A stretch of DNA of 64,000 nucleotides, from assembly GCA_030411725.1 (NCBI GenBank), contig MU839841.1, forward strand, positions 992,001-1,056,000, written 5' to 3'. Under the pieces are notes generated by a model, which was given only the letters and a program-made list of their open reading frames with translations, had not been told where the DNA came from and ran no database searches. How positions within the stretch are numbered: the first letter of the stretch is position 1; each line of letters opens with the position of its first letter. This DNA comes from Echria macrotheca. Lineage: Eukaryota > Ascomycota > Sordariomycetes > Sordariales > Schizotheciaceae. Positions 44,843 to 55,866 of the stretch are shown here, in pieces. Made by a program: the position numbers and the translations under genes.

Positions 44843-45749
44843 CTTGGTGGCTGGTTATCACGTGATTGCTCACTAGCGGTGTGGCGGTGTTGTTGTTTTG
44901 TGGAGAAGAAGGAAACTGTGGCGCTGTCACGTGGAAATCAATTTAACAGACCTCGCTCAGGCTCCGCAAATCTCAACTTACCGGCGCAAGGCGTTCTTGC
45001 CGATGGACGCCGGCATGCTTCATCGCTTTTGGGGAGAGGATGGGAATGGCATCACAAAGTCGCTCCTACCCTACCTTTTTGCTCACAGGTGCATGCTCGA
45101 CAAGACAACAGACGACAGGCAAACAAAGCGTTGGGTAGACTTCACCGTACCACACTTGTAACAATATCTTGGGGTTCAAAGTGTTGAAACTTAGATCATA
45201 AGGCACCCGTCTTGTGTGGCTGCTGGTTTGACGCATGACAACCATCACCAGAATTTGGCTGCCTCTGTCATAAAGAACACAACAAAAGCAACCGTCCAAA
45301 TACATGGTTAGGTTGAACAACGAACACATTCACCGCCATCACACCCTGCTGGATGTCGTCGTCGTCGAAGGGTTGGGAGTGGAAAAGTTGTCGATGTCTC
45401 TCCTTCTGACCTAGGTCTCTGGAAACGAGACAACCACAAACCAAGCAAGGCATATCTACAAGACAAGATAATGCTTCTATGGAATCTATCTAAGCCACAT
45501 TGCTTGGCTGCACAATTCCACTCTTCAAGCAGCGCTTACCCTACTCCATCTGCAAATACCTCCCCAGCTGCCACAGGCTTGACAATCCTTCCGTGTGCTC
45601 CATCAAAAGCAGAATCACCATCCCATACTCCCTCTCGATTACCCCGAGTCATCAAATGGTATTGTTCCTACGGATTAGGCTTGGGCTGTCCAGGTGTCGC
45701 TGATGCCTATCTCTAAGCTCCTCCCAAATCACAAAGCAACATCACCACC
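44843..45749. other. Intergenic, TAF14 promoter and RanBP1 3' flank
   Basis: About 0.9 kb between two minus-strand genes. No coding gene is supported. Confidence 0.5.
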
Positions 45750-46802
45750 CTAAGCAGTCTCCTCCTTCTTCTCCTCAGCCGCCTCCTCCTTCTCCTCGGC
45801 AGCAGCCGCCTCGGCCTCGGCCTTCTCGAATAGCCGCTCGTTCTCCTGCTGGGCCTTGATGAAAGCGTCCTTGAACGCGTTGGCGTTGTCAGAGTTGGCA
45901 AACCGGATGGCGAGCGTGACGGCCTCGGGCTCTCCTTCGCTCACATCGGCGGCCGCGTTCCACACCCAGCTGCGGTCCGAGCCGACGTTGGGCGCAAGCT
46001 TCATCTCGGGCACGACTACTCGTGTAAGCAAGTGTTCCTACAAAAAACGCACGGGAGATACATACTGTAATGGTTGGCGCAAACCTTGAGGGTCTTGTCT
46101 CGGCGCATGACAAGACGGGTCTTGCCGTTTTCAAGGTGCTTGAGCAGACGGACGTCGCCCGTGCCACGCTCCTTCCACTCGCTGCTCTCCCGGACAAACT
46201 TGAATAGCTTCGCGCGCATCTTGAAAAGTTGCTCCTCCGACTCCTCGTTGGTCTTGGTTTCAACCTTCTCCGTCAGGTGGATGACAGGCTCGAAGTGTAC
46301 GTCCTCCGACTCGGGGGGCGCATCCTCCTGCTGAGCAAGTTAGCCGCGACATTCACAACTACAATGCCGCATATGTGTAACTAACCTCCTCACCCTCCTT
46401 GGAAGCAGCGGCAGCGGCCGCCGCCTCACGCTGGGCCTTGGCGCTGCCAGAGTTATCACCACGGTCCTCATCCTCGTCCTTCTTTTCCTTCTTGGCACCG
46501 CCGCCGAACATGGAGAACACGGAGGAGGTCGTCACGGGCTTGTCATCGGTGGTCTAGCGTCGAGAAATCATTGTTAGTCCAGCTCTATGCTCCACAGCGT
46601 TATGGGATCAATCAGTCTCCGCAGCGACAGTACAGCGCGCGAGATGGCCCCGGTCGCGTGGGCAGGAGAGACATCCGAATGCACCCCGTCGTCGATGTTG
46701 AGACTGCTTTTCCATTTTCGATGAACGAGCCAAACATACCTCCTTGCTGACCTCCTCGGCCTTGACCTCCTCGAGGGGCTTATCGGTGTTCTCGGCCGAC
46801 AT
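45750..46802 (-). CDS. YRB1: RanBP1 / Yrb1, Ran-GTPase binding protein
   Basis: Four exons: 46740-46802, 46386-46553, 46066-46330 and 45750-46015 (253 aa). RanBP1 binds Ran-GTP and, with RanGAP, releases it from karyopherins in the cytoplasm. An acidic/Ala-rich N-terminus (about 1-75) precedes the Ran-binding domain (about 85-230): VHFEPVIHL, RAKLFKFV, EWKERGTGDVRLL, TRLVMRRDKTLKVCANH, and WVWNAAADVSEGEPEAVTLAIRF. An Ala/Glu/Lys-rich tail follows. Intron 2 ends at a tandem CAGCAG acceptor, so one Gln may be present or absent. The 186-base first intron is longer than the others in the gene. All phases close. Confidence 0.95.
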
Positions 46803-47986
46803 GATGGGCGAAGCTTCTGGTAGTTGGGAGATGGTTTGGATATTGGGCGTCGTTCGTTGCGGAGATGGCTACCAGGTATCTGTGTTTTCGGGTTGCGGCG
46901 CGCCTGGAAGTTAGCAAACCTGTTGCTTCAAAAGAAAACAGATGACTTGGAGCTTGTACACAGAGAGGTCTGTGTGTGTTTCCCCGTCGCCGAATGTGCT
47001 TTTTTGTTGGAAAACAAAACCACCCAAACCGCCACCACAAGACCCCGCCATGGAGGGGGGAGGGGCTCGTCGCTGGGCCGGGCGGTGATGGATGGCTCGG
47101 GCTTCAGTTCACTGAAGCGGGGTAAAAAAGAAAAACCAAGGTGGCCCTCTCTTGCGACAAGGTGTGCATGACAAAAAAAATCAGACGTACCGTATGCTCA
47201 GCAGGGCTGGTCGTTGAGAGCGTAGCTTGTCGTGGAAACAAAAATCTAGGGGAGATGGGAGGGGAACAGAAGGTGGGTGGGAAAATGACTGCCCCTCACT
47301 GCAGTCGCAAAAATCAACAAAACGAACCGATGCCTACTGCTGAGGGCAACTGCGGAAGGCGCCAGCCAGTTGCTGATTGGGCGCGAAAGAGCCGGGCTCC
47401 CCTTGGGCTCTCTTTTCCCAAGCAGCAGACGCCCGTGCGTGACTGCTTCGATTTGTCTGTGGGGGCCCAGATCAATTCCGGTTTGGCTTTCTTGGCATCT
47501 GGCCGCCCACAGCTGCTCGTCTTCACTGGATCTTTTGGGCACTGGCTCTGCTGTGCAACAGCACACACGGTTCCAGTCACAGTCACAACTTGGGATGAGA
47601 CACTCTGCAACAAGACTGCAGAGAGATGCCGAACTTCTCTTTGCTTCCGAATGCTTCGCTGTCTAAGAAAAGAAAATGCAATCGCTGGGTACCCCATGCC
47701 TCTCCCGGCTTCAAGTTTCACACATATATCCCTTCCCAGCCAACGATAATACATAGATGATGGAAGGGGTGCAGACAAGAAGATGACGGGCTCAGACTTT
47801 GGTACCTACGTAAAGGAAAGAGATATGCAGACCCTACCTAATACCGTGGCACTCACGATGAACTCCAGCCCCGATTGCCACGGGGCCCATCCCAGGTTTC
47901 AAAAACAAATAAATACCTATCCCATGTACCCCCTAATTGCCCGGACCGAGAGACACCAGAACCTATGGGCCGTAGGAAAGCCAATC
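46803..47986. promoter_or_regulatory. RanBP1 promoter region / 3' flank of TM protein gene
   Basis: About 1.2 kb. A 202-codon plus-strand frame (47141-47749) has no recognisable domain, many Cys/Trp from out-of-frame GC-rich sequence, and overlaps likely promoter DNA; I leave it out. No other gene seen. Confidence 0.45.
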
Positions 47987-50602
47987 TCAACCCATGATGA
48001 GCTTCCTCCACCCACCTTCCTTCTCTCTGCTCTCCTTTGGCCCAGTGCAAACCGCCTTTTTACCAGACGTGGTGGCACCGGCCGTTGCGGCGGCAGCATA
48101 CTTGGCCTTCAAAAACAACGACGCGTTACGTTCGTACTGCACAGACTCCTCGACTTTTCCGCGCATCTTGAGCCACCACAGCCTGGAAGCAATCTGAGCT
48201 CGCAGAATCGACTTGTCTGCTTCTCTTTGCAGGGACTTCGCCGCCTCGATTTTGCGGGACACTTCCTCCATGGCGCGCTGATACCCCGGGCCCAGTGAGT
48301 TCTTGACTCTGTCCACAGCCTCATCATACTGCTGTTTGCCGGTTCCCAGAACATGACGCCATGACGAGTCAACATCCTCCTTCGACTTGGCGGTCTTCTC
48401 TCCATCGCCGACATCACCGGCGCCAGAGAACAAGTTGGAGATGTCCTTCAGGAGATGCATGCCCGCTTCAAAGATCTCGGCCGCTACTGTCTTGCCAAAA
48501 TCCACCTCGAAAGTCTCGTTGATCTTGGGCTTACGGGACGTGACGACAGACACATTCAGGACGCCGTATGCATCCTTCTGCGCCAACTCAACCAGGATGC
48601 CTTCGTCGACCGAGGAGAGCTTGGTCTTAACACGCTCACTGCCGCGGTAGACATCAATGTCGATCGCTCCTTTTGCAAGCCAAGCAGCCTTGCTTCCAGA
48701 CGGCATCTCCACCAGCAGCTCGTTCGGGCCGTGGACATGCACAACGCAGATCGTCTTCTTGACTTCAGGCTCGACCGGCGAGGCCGAGGGCTTGTCCGAC
48801 AAAAGTCCGCCAAAAGATAGCACCGAAGCCATACTGCTAGTAGATGGCTGCGCACTAGCAATCTCGACCGTCTTCGTGGAGGTGACACTAATGACAACCG
48901 TTGTAGTCGAAGTAGACGCCAGTTGCGTTGCCTTTGTGGTCGGAGTGATGACAGGCGTGGAAGTCAACCCAAGGGATTCCACCACGGCTGCCGGCTGCAT
49001 GGACATAGGGGGCTTGCCGGCTCCCCAGTTGAACAGCGACAGCACAAGATATGGGGCGAAGATCATAAGGGCGATGAACGAAAGTAGCTGCCTACCCCAC
49101 TGGTTGCGCTGTTCATATTCATCGACGGCGCGGAAGAACTGTTCCAAGTTCCATTCCTTGCGTTTGACGTCTTCCGCATCCGCCAGAGACGAGGCCTTTT
49201 GGGACGGGGCTTTCGACTGCCGAGCTCCATCTGGAAGTCCTGTGGGTTCCGTGAGCCCAGTCAAGAAGGCGAGATTCCGGTTCATCTGCTTAGCAGGGAT
49301 ATTGAGGAACGAGGCAAGGTCAATGGGAAAACGTCGGAGAAGCACACAGCCTTGTGCATCTCGAGATTCGATGCCCAAGTGAGCGGTATCCTCGTTAATC
49401 CGCTCCTCCCAGACGTCTATCATCGACATCTCGGATACCAGGATGGACGGGACGTTGTGAACGTGCATGAATTCCCAAGCCGCTCGTCTGGTCTGCACCT
49501 CATCTGCGTCTTCGTTGGCCGAACAGAAGAAGACAGCGATGTGTGGAAGAGTCCATTGAGGCTGGATGACGGCGCCGTCGCAACGGTTGGATGTCTTGTA
49601 TGTCTTCCCGAGATCGTGTCCGATGGTGATAGAGTAAGTGGTGCCGTTACCATCTCGGCCTTTGTTGTGCTCGATGGCAGATGTGCAGTGTTCTACCTTG
49701 ATGAGGTACTGAGATCCCTCCATAAGCTCGAGCTCCGGAGAGGAGCCGAAGCCAGAGATGGGCACAATATTGTAAATTTCCTCGGGCTGCCCGCCAAAGG
49801 CATCGCCACTGGTCTTTGTGTTCTCAGAGGATGCCCAGATCGCCGTCGAGAGCTTCTTGATGATGTCTCGCTTAGCTGCAGCGCGTCCGACGTAGAGAAC
49901 TCTGAGCGGGTCTTTGGTGGATAGGTGGGCGGGGGACATAGTCTGACGCACTACCGTCACAAGACGCTGCGAGTCGGTTGGCAGCTTCAGCTGCTTTGCG
50001 AGCTCCGCCGCTTCCTCTTCAGTATATTCGCGGATGACATGACTGGCCGAGATTGTTCCGGCCAAGGAAGATTCGTCTGCATCTCCCCGCACCTCAGAAA
50101 CGTCCGGAGACTTGATTGTATCTGGCTGGGCCGTTCTGTATTCGGAATTGCTGGCAGATATATGTCTCGACGGGCTCTGGAGTGCCTGGTCGGCGTAGCG
50201 GATGGAGGAGGCGTGGGAGGAATGCTCATGTTCGTCGTCCGAGTCGCTATTGTATCGTCCATCCGACCCATCCAAGCTGTGGATGTCATCGGGCCGCGAG
50301 ATATCCAGAGACCCGGTGGACTCGGACAGCTGGCCATCCTGGCTTTCGCCATCTGTATTACTTATGAACTCGTAGGCCGAGTCGGCCAGCATCCCGCTCT
50401 CCGACATTCTGACAGCCTGTCGAATCTCGGGCGAGCTTTCGGAAATGTAGTTGGCGAGTTGTTGGTTGACTCGAGGGCTAGGGAAGAGGAGGTCTTGACC
50501 CTTCGAAGAGGCGAGGTCGTGACGTGGGGGGGCAGTGTCTTGATGCTCTGCTGATAGATCTGTCTGCGTCTGCGTCGACTCGCTCGGGGGCTGCATTTCC
50601 AT
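47987..50602 (-). CDS. Single-TM fungal protein of unknown function
   Basis: Single exon, 871 aa from the first true ATG at 50602 (the codon before it is GTG). I do not recognise the family. Residues 1-210 are acidic, Ser-rich and probably disordered. Residues about 225-430 look globular, with alternating strand/helix character and short hydrophobic strands (DPLRVLYVGRA, LPHIAVFFCSA, VPSILVSEM, GCVLLRRFPIDLASFLNIPA), suggesting a Rossmann-like alpha/beta fold. One strong membrane segment lies at about 506-527 (LLSFIALMIFAPYLVLSLF). After it come a Thr/Ser-rich stretch, a beta-rich region (ICVVHVHGPNELLVEMP, then GVLNVSVVTSRKP) and a long charged helical tail from about 760. There is no signal peptide. 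The layout suggests a tail-facing membrane protein; topology and function are unknown. Confidence 0.88.
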   Translation of the reverse strand: MEMQPPSESTQTQTDLSAEHQDTAPPRHDLASSKGQDLLFPSPRVNQQLANYISESSPEIRQAVRMSESGMLADSAYEFISNTDGESQDGQLSESTGSLDISRPDDIHSLDGSDGRYNSDSDDEHEHSSHASSIRYADQALQSPSRHISASNSEYRTAQPDTIKSPDVSEVRGDADESSLAGTISASHVIREYTEEEAAELAKQLKLPTDSQRLVTVVRQTMSPAHLSTKDPLRVLYVGRAAAKRDIIKKLSTAIWASSENTKTSGDAFGGQPEEIYNIVPISGFGSSPELELMEGSQYLIKVEHCTSAIEHNKGRDGNGTTYSITIGHDLGKTYKTSNRCDGAVIQPQWTLPHIAVFFCSANEDADEVQTRRAAWEFMHVHNVPSILVSEMSMIDVWEERINEDTAHLGIESRDAQGCVLLRRFPIDLASFLNIPAKQMNRNLAFLTGLTEPTGLPDGARQSKAPSQKASSLADAEDVKRKEWNLEQFFRAVDEYEQRNQWGRQLLSFIALMIFAPYLVLSLFNWGAGKPPMSMQPAAVVESLGLTSTPVITPTTKATQLASTSTTTVVISVTSTKTVEIASAQPSTSSMASVLSFGGLLSDKPSASPVEPEVKKTICVVHVHGPNELLVEMPSGSKAAWLAKGAIDIDVYRGSERVKTKLSSVDEGILVELAQKDAYGVLNVSVVTSRKPKINETFEVDFGKTVAAEIFEAGMHLLKDISNLFSGAGDVGDGEKTAKSKEDVDSSWRHVLGTGKQQYDEAVDRVKNSLGPGYQRAMEEVSRKIEAAKSLQREADKSILRAQIASRLWWLKMRGKVEESVQYERNASLFLKAKYAAAATAGATTSGKKAVCTGPKESREKEGGWRKLIMG

Positions 50603-52386
50603 CACAGCGAATCCGTCAGCTCTGAAGGGTTCAACTCATGCTCGGAGGAAGTATTGTGGAATGCGAAGAGAGATGCTCGTTAGGCTGCCGAGTAGCATGA
50701 ATGGGAGGAGAGCAGGGGGAGAGAGGGGCAATCGCAGCCGGATTGGGCAAGACGACGATGGACGAGGCACCGACCGTACTGGATGAAAGGGAAAGAGAGG
50801 GATACTCTTTTTCGGAATTCAGAATGCAAAGGGGAAATACCGATCACGAAGGCTGCCTTTCTGCCTTTGCACGAGATATATGTTAAACCTCAAGAGTCGT
50901 GGGCGAGTCGTCGGTCTTCTAGTTTCCCACCAAGAGGGCTGCCTTAAAGGCGGGGTGGGGAAGCGACCACGGAAGGCGCAAGGTGGTGTCAGCCTGCTGC
51001 GCTGAGGGAAAGATCCGGCAATTGCTTCTTCGAGCTTCCAAGTGGAGAAGAGGGAGCATGCAATCCGGCCGATGCCACGGAATCAGCAGTGCGAGTGGAG
51101 GATAGAAGGTCGTTGCGCAGACAAAGAGCGTCGGTCCTTCACCAGATGAAGCCAAGGCAAGGTGAGGTTTGGAGGCGGGCGTCGGAATGCGTGGAACGCA
51201 GCCTGGGCTGTGATACGGGCCACATAGCTCGACCTCCAGCAATGAAGTCACGCTCATTTGCCCGCATCTGCGCCGTCACAGGCCGGGCTGGCAAATCAAG
51301 CGTCAAAACCATGGCTATCAGACACAGGAATATCGACCCCGCGAGCGTGTTAGTCCATGGTGGGGTTGGGCCAGAGCCACCAATGCCGGATGCAGGGATC
51401 GCGGCCCATTTGGCCAGGAGGGGCACTCCGCACGTTGCATTTCAGCGCTCTGTGCGTGTAGCTGAGCACCTAAATTTGGTGGTGAATGACTTTGGGCCAG
51501 AGCATGTCTGCACATCCCTAGTCACAAAGTGGGGTGGCGCCCCGAGATAAAGCTGGCAATGCAGCCCGATAACAACGCATCACCTCCGGGATGGCATTCT
51601 TCGACGACATCGAGGCGTCCAGGAAGGCCCCGACGAAGCCTCCTGTCGTTTTCGATCGATGCTCGCTCTTCTTCTTGTTCCGGGGTGTCCATGATGCTGG
51701 ATCTATGGCAAGAACGGTAACTACGCCGCCACTCCGAGTCCTTCTACTCTAGGTATGGGAGGATGACGACGAGGCACTCCCCACATGAATTAGCTCCTGC
51801 GTCAATAGTGGGTCAGGCGTCGAACGGAGGTCCAGAAAGAGCCTCGCCGACACTTCACGGCCTGGAAGTCGCTTATTTAGTCATGTTATCCAACGTAGAT
51901 CCCATAAGAATACCTAAATGTTGTCACGGCGTTTTCTGTTTCGGCCGCACGCGATCTCGTCGGAACATGATCTAGATTACCGATACCCATCGGCCTGATC
52001 GGTCATATGAAACCATCATAGTGAAGTTATACCTTGACTCCACGCGCTAATACACAAGATATATACATACCTAGAAGCGACCATTACACAAGAAAAACTC
52101 CCTCAACCCCGTCACACACAACTCGTAACCATGCGACCCAAATCCCCAGAACAGCCCAAATTGGTGAATGTTGGTATCTTCAAACTTTCAATGTCATCAC
52201 CCATGCACAGGTAACCGCTCTTGCTGCCACACAGAACCTTGATCTGCCCACAGATACGCCCCAGAACCCTGCGAAGGCGCACACACAAAACATAAGAGGA
52301 AAATGTGATAGGACCAAAGAGCAAGCCTTTTCACGGCCTGGAGAAGTGAAGAAAAGCGGTCAGCGACATGAAGATCCGCAGGACCA
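50603..52386. other. Intergenic, TM-protein promoter and PhLP 3' flank
   Basis: About 1.8 kb between two minus-strand genes. Several frames of 60-150 codons occur, none with a known domain. No gene is supported. Confidence 0.45.
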
Positions 52387-53306
52387 TCACAAGATGTTGT
52401 GCTTCTTAAACAGCCTCTTCAATGAGCTGCTGTCGAAGTCTTCGTCTTCTGGTATCATCTCGATAAGGCCAGTTAGATTGGCGAAGAGGTCGCCTTGGTT
52501 GCGATATGCAAGAATAGCAGGAACGGCGGCATTGTCGAACTCAATGTCTTCGTAATGTACCTTGACAAAGTGTACAACCGGATGTGTCCCGACAAGAGGA
52601 TAGAGGGCCGACTCGATGGTCGCAGAGACGGGACACTACATGTCTCGTTAGTGGCTATAGCACAGAATGCAGAGCGGACGACACCAACCTCGTGGTCATA
52701 GACAAATACGACTACTACCGTCTCTCTCCCCACTTTTTCTATGGCGTCGAGGTAACCCATGGCGTCGACCTCGTCCAAGCGGCCGTACAGCCTTACGCTT
52801 GGGCTTGTCCTCCGGTTCCGCACCACAGGGCCCCGGGTCTCGGCCTCAAGCTCGCGCCTACGGCTCTCGCGCCATTGCTGAAGGAATGACTCCTCATCTG
52901 GATCCTCGGGGCCGCTGCCGTCGCTTTCGGGCCCGCTACTCCTGTCGTGCTTGTGTGGGTCTGTGCCGAAGACGCTCCGACGGGCGGCTCTTACACGGTC
53001 CTTCCACTTGCTGCGGCGGGCTGTCTCGTATGACCGGGCATCGGCGATGACTCCCTTGACACCAGTCGCATGGTTCGTATCAAACGACGCGGGCGGCAAC
53101 TTGATGTCGTTGCGCCCATCCATGGTGGGCATGCGCATGGCGGCTTCGATCTGCATGTTGCGGAACCTGTCTTCCTCGTCCTCGCTGCGTTCGGCGGAAT
53201 CTCTATCGGTAGAGTCTCTGTCCTCTGGGTGTCCTCGACTGTCGTCGGCGGCGTTCTTGGCAAGAAGGTCTGCAAACTCTTGCTGGGCTGGGGTTGGGTC
53301 TGACAT
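52387..53306 (-). CDS. phnA: Class I phosducin-like protein (PhnA / BDM-1 type)
   Basis: Two exons, 52689-53306 and 52387-52635 (288 aa). Class I phosducin-like proteins act with the CCT chaperonin to assemble G-beta-gamma dimers; fungal mutants (PhnA, BDM-1) lose G-beta function. The N-terminal helical region contains TGVKGVIADARSYE, matching the TGPKGVINDW-type motif of phosducins. A charged linker follows. The thioredoxin-like domain starts near 170 (RLYGRLDEVDAMGYLDAIEK, VVVVFVYDHE) and continues after the intron with CPVSATIESALYPL, HFVKVHYEDIEFD, VPAILAYRNQGDL and LIEMIPEDEDFD. The 53-base intron has a less common GTTGGT donor and a CACTAAC branch; without it the frame stops soon after. 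The G-beta gene lies about 6 kb upstream on the same strand. Confidence 0.92.
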
Positions 53307-55460
53307 GATGATGGTGGGTGGGGACGGCCGGGAGGGGAGGAGGCTGATATATGTGTCCAGACTCGCGGAGAGAGACGCAGCAGGGTCCGAGACAGGGCGG
53401 GGAAGGCAGGGCTGGGTGACAGGTAGCGCAGACAGCTGCTGTGCACGGCAAGCCCGGTAGGGAGCAGACAGTGGTAGAACCGAAGAACCGGCAGGCGGGC
53501 CTGGCGGCTACCGATGGGCTCGAAGGGGCGGAGCGTCGTCTGGTTGGCTCAGGCCTGGCTTGGACGTCAATCCACACCTGTGTGTGTGTGTGAGTGTGTC
53601 CGGGAGGATGGCAAGAACTGCAGGTCAACACGACGGTCTGATCAGAGAGCGGCCAGCGAAAGAAGAAGCCTGAGTGGTCGAGGCGAGCGGCGAGAACCAG
53701 TGGGTAGCAAAAGGTCAAGGTTATTAGCCGGTAGCAGGCACGCGCACCAAAAGATGGGATTGACTCGAGCCCCTGGCGATGCGTCAGAGGGTTTCAGACG
53801 GGCGAGGAGGGCGAATGCAACGATGGCGTTGGCGGCAACGGTAGCAGAACAAAGTACCGGGGTCAGCCAGCAAACTAATTGGCCCGGCCACGTGTCGGTC
53901 GACGCCTCGGGCGCAGAAAATGGCCGAAAAAGGAGAGGACAGAATCGAGAAGGCCTACACCCGTGGTATTGTCGGAGCTGAGCGTGGACACACGGACGCT
54001 TTGTTGACACCTTTTTGCTGCAGTTGACGGGAGGGGATGGGCAGAAAAAGGCGGATGCGAGGACGGAGAGGGTTGGTGGGCTGGTGGGCTGTTTGGCTGC
54101 ACACCGCTGCAGGCGGGGCCCGTAAGTGGGATCGGCAACGAACAACGGGGGGTGGGCTGCACGCCCAGAGGCCCGTCGCGTGGTCGACTGGGATTAACAC
54201 ACGCAAATAAGGAGATGCCGAACAGGGGTCCAGGGGCCGACCGGACCTCTGCTGACCTTCTCGAGTCGCCCTGGAATTTGCGCTTTCCACCACTGAACAA
54301 GCTTCGATCCCTGGGCACAAATGAGTTGAGGTGGCGGTGAGATGACGGGCGTCGCCGAGCTTCGAGAAAACGCCAGGAGAGGACGAAGAGTTGAGGGACC
54401 ATGATGGCTGAAGGGTGAGCGAGGCCTCGCTTGCTCGCCGTCATTTGAAATTGCCTTCGGGAGGCCTTCTCTGGGGCTTCGAGACGGCTGGCCCTCAATT
54501 ACCTTGGAGCCAAGCGACCAGGAAGTTTCCTCGTGGCCCCTCTCCCCGCCGATGTGATGCATAGGGAGGGGAGGGGTCCAAGGTGCTGGTTCTGGAATCT
54601 AGAAATCCCAACCCACACAGCTCGCTCGGACCCCTGATACAGGCCGACTATCGAACAAATACTTTGGCCAGATGCTACCCTCACTGGACTCTTTACGCGG
54701 CAGAATACGTAAAGGCCTCGGTCAGTTTGATGATCTGCAGCCGGAAGCCGTGGATCTGGCTGTCAAATTCTGCTGGCTAGCCTCGACCTGGACAAACCGA
54801 AGGGCCCTGGAGTTGGAAAATCTCCGTAAAGGCAGCTGCCCAAGACTCGCAGGATCAATGCATGCATGGATGACAAAAAGGGCATTTGCTGCTCCAGTGG
54901 CTGATGGTGGGGTGAAGTCGGGGTTGAGGGAAAGCAAAAAAATAGGCTTGTTTCACACCTTGTTTCATCGGCGCCCTTGTTAGTGCGCCAAGGCTGCTTC
55001 GTTTCTTCCGCCGCAGATCCCGGTGGTCTGAGCGCCGGGCGATCTGTCGGTCTCGGGCTTCGAGAAAACTTCGATTCCAAAATCGAGGCTCCAAACGCCG
55101 CCGAGCCATGTCGGACCCTGCCCCTGTTCATCCACGCCATCGTCTTTGCTCGCGTGTCCACGTCTGTTCGCTGACGCCGCCAGGTTGCGACCCAAGCCAG
55201 GGCGCAACGTGGCGAAGATTCGAATTGAAACTGCTCACAATGCCTGCAGCTTGGCATGCAAGCAATCCATGGTGAGGTAGGCGGTGGCCTCAGGGGGCTC
55301 GCCGTTCGCCCGAGAGGTTCGTGTTGAACACGCGAAGGAATGGGTAATGACGATCCAGCCCGTCGGGATTTGATACTTTACTTCTCGGGAACGATATATT
55401 GCATGTTTTAAAACAACTGGGGGAAGCTTACTGTCGGCAATCTATATCATACTCGCTAAC
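53307..55460. other. Gene-poor interval, left part
   Basis: About 2.1 kb upstream of the phosducin-like gene. A GT microsatellite lies near 53580-53598. GC-rich frames (for example 53875-54498 minus) lack domains and plausible codon use. The first few hundred bases should contain the phosducin-like promoter. Confidence 0.45.
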
Positions 55461-55462
55461 AT

Positions 55463-55866
55463 AACCCGAGCTAACAGAGTTGAGTTTTTGTCATCCTTCT
55501 CAGGATCTAACTTGTTAAAATCCGCCGCTTTCTTCGTACCTAAGTAGCATTCCCTCTGGTAGTGGCCAGGTTTTCCACGCTGGAAACACTTTCCCTTACG
55601 ATAAAACCATCCGCTTTCTTCTTGCCGGGTCCCTTACTGTTGAAGAAAACGGATGGTTCTATCATCCGCAAAAGAAAGTGTTCAAGTGTGAAAAACCAGG
55701 CCACTACAAGAGGGAATGCCACTCAGGTACGAAGAAAGCGGCAGATTCCAACAAGTCAGACCCGAAGAAGGATGACACAAACTCAACTGGTGAGCCCGGA
55801 GACCATCGTAAAACGTCACGCCTGGGTGGTTCCATCGGGGTATGGAACTACAAGAGGAATATCTAA
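55463..55866 (+). mobile_element. Degenerate retroelement gag fragment, inverted repeat
   Basis: On the plus strand, 55678-55866 encodes a zinc-knuckle-like stretch FKCEKPGHYKREC followed by a Lys/Asp/Ser-rich tail (GTKKAADSNKSDPKKDD), typical of the end of LTR-retrotransposon Gag. The minus strand of 55463-55622 encodes a diverged second copy: CFQRGKPGHYQREC, then GTKKAADFNKLDPEKDD. Each copy has lost a different zinc ligand: the plus copy has Val for the first Cys, the minus copy Arg for the second. The arms (about 160 bases each, about 55463-55622 and 55641-55803) are separated by roughly 18 bases and differ mainly by transitions. No LTRs, integrase or reverse transcriptase were recognised nearby, so this is a relic. 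Confidence 0.75.

Noticed and set aside
47141..47749. 202-codon plus-strand ORF between RanBP1 and the TM protein gene
   Set aside because: Composition is atypical (many Cys, Arg, Ser), there is no domain, and it overlaps the likely RanBP1 promoter.
50603..50605. Extra Met before the TM-protein start
   Set aside because: That codon is GTG; the gene is started at ATG 50602.
53875..54498. 207-codon minus-strand ORF upstream of the phosducin-like gene
   Set aside because: Pro/Arg/Ser-rich shadow frame in GC-rich DNA without domains.
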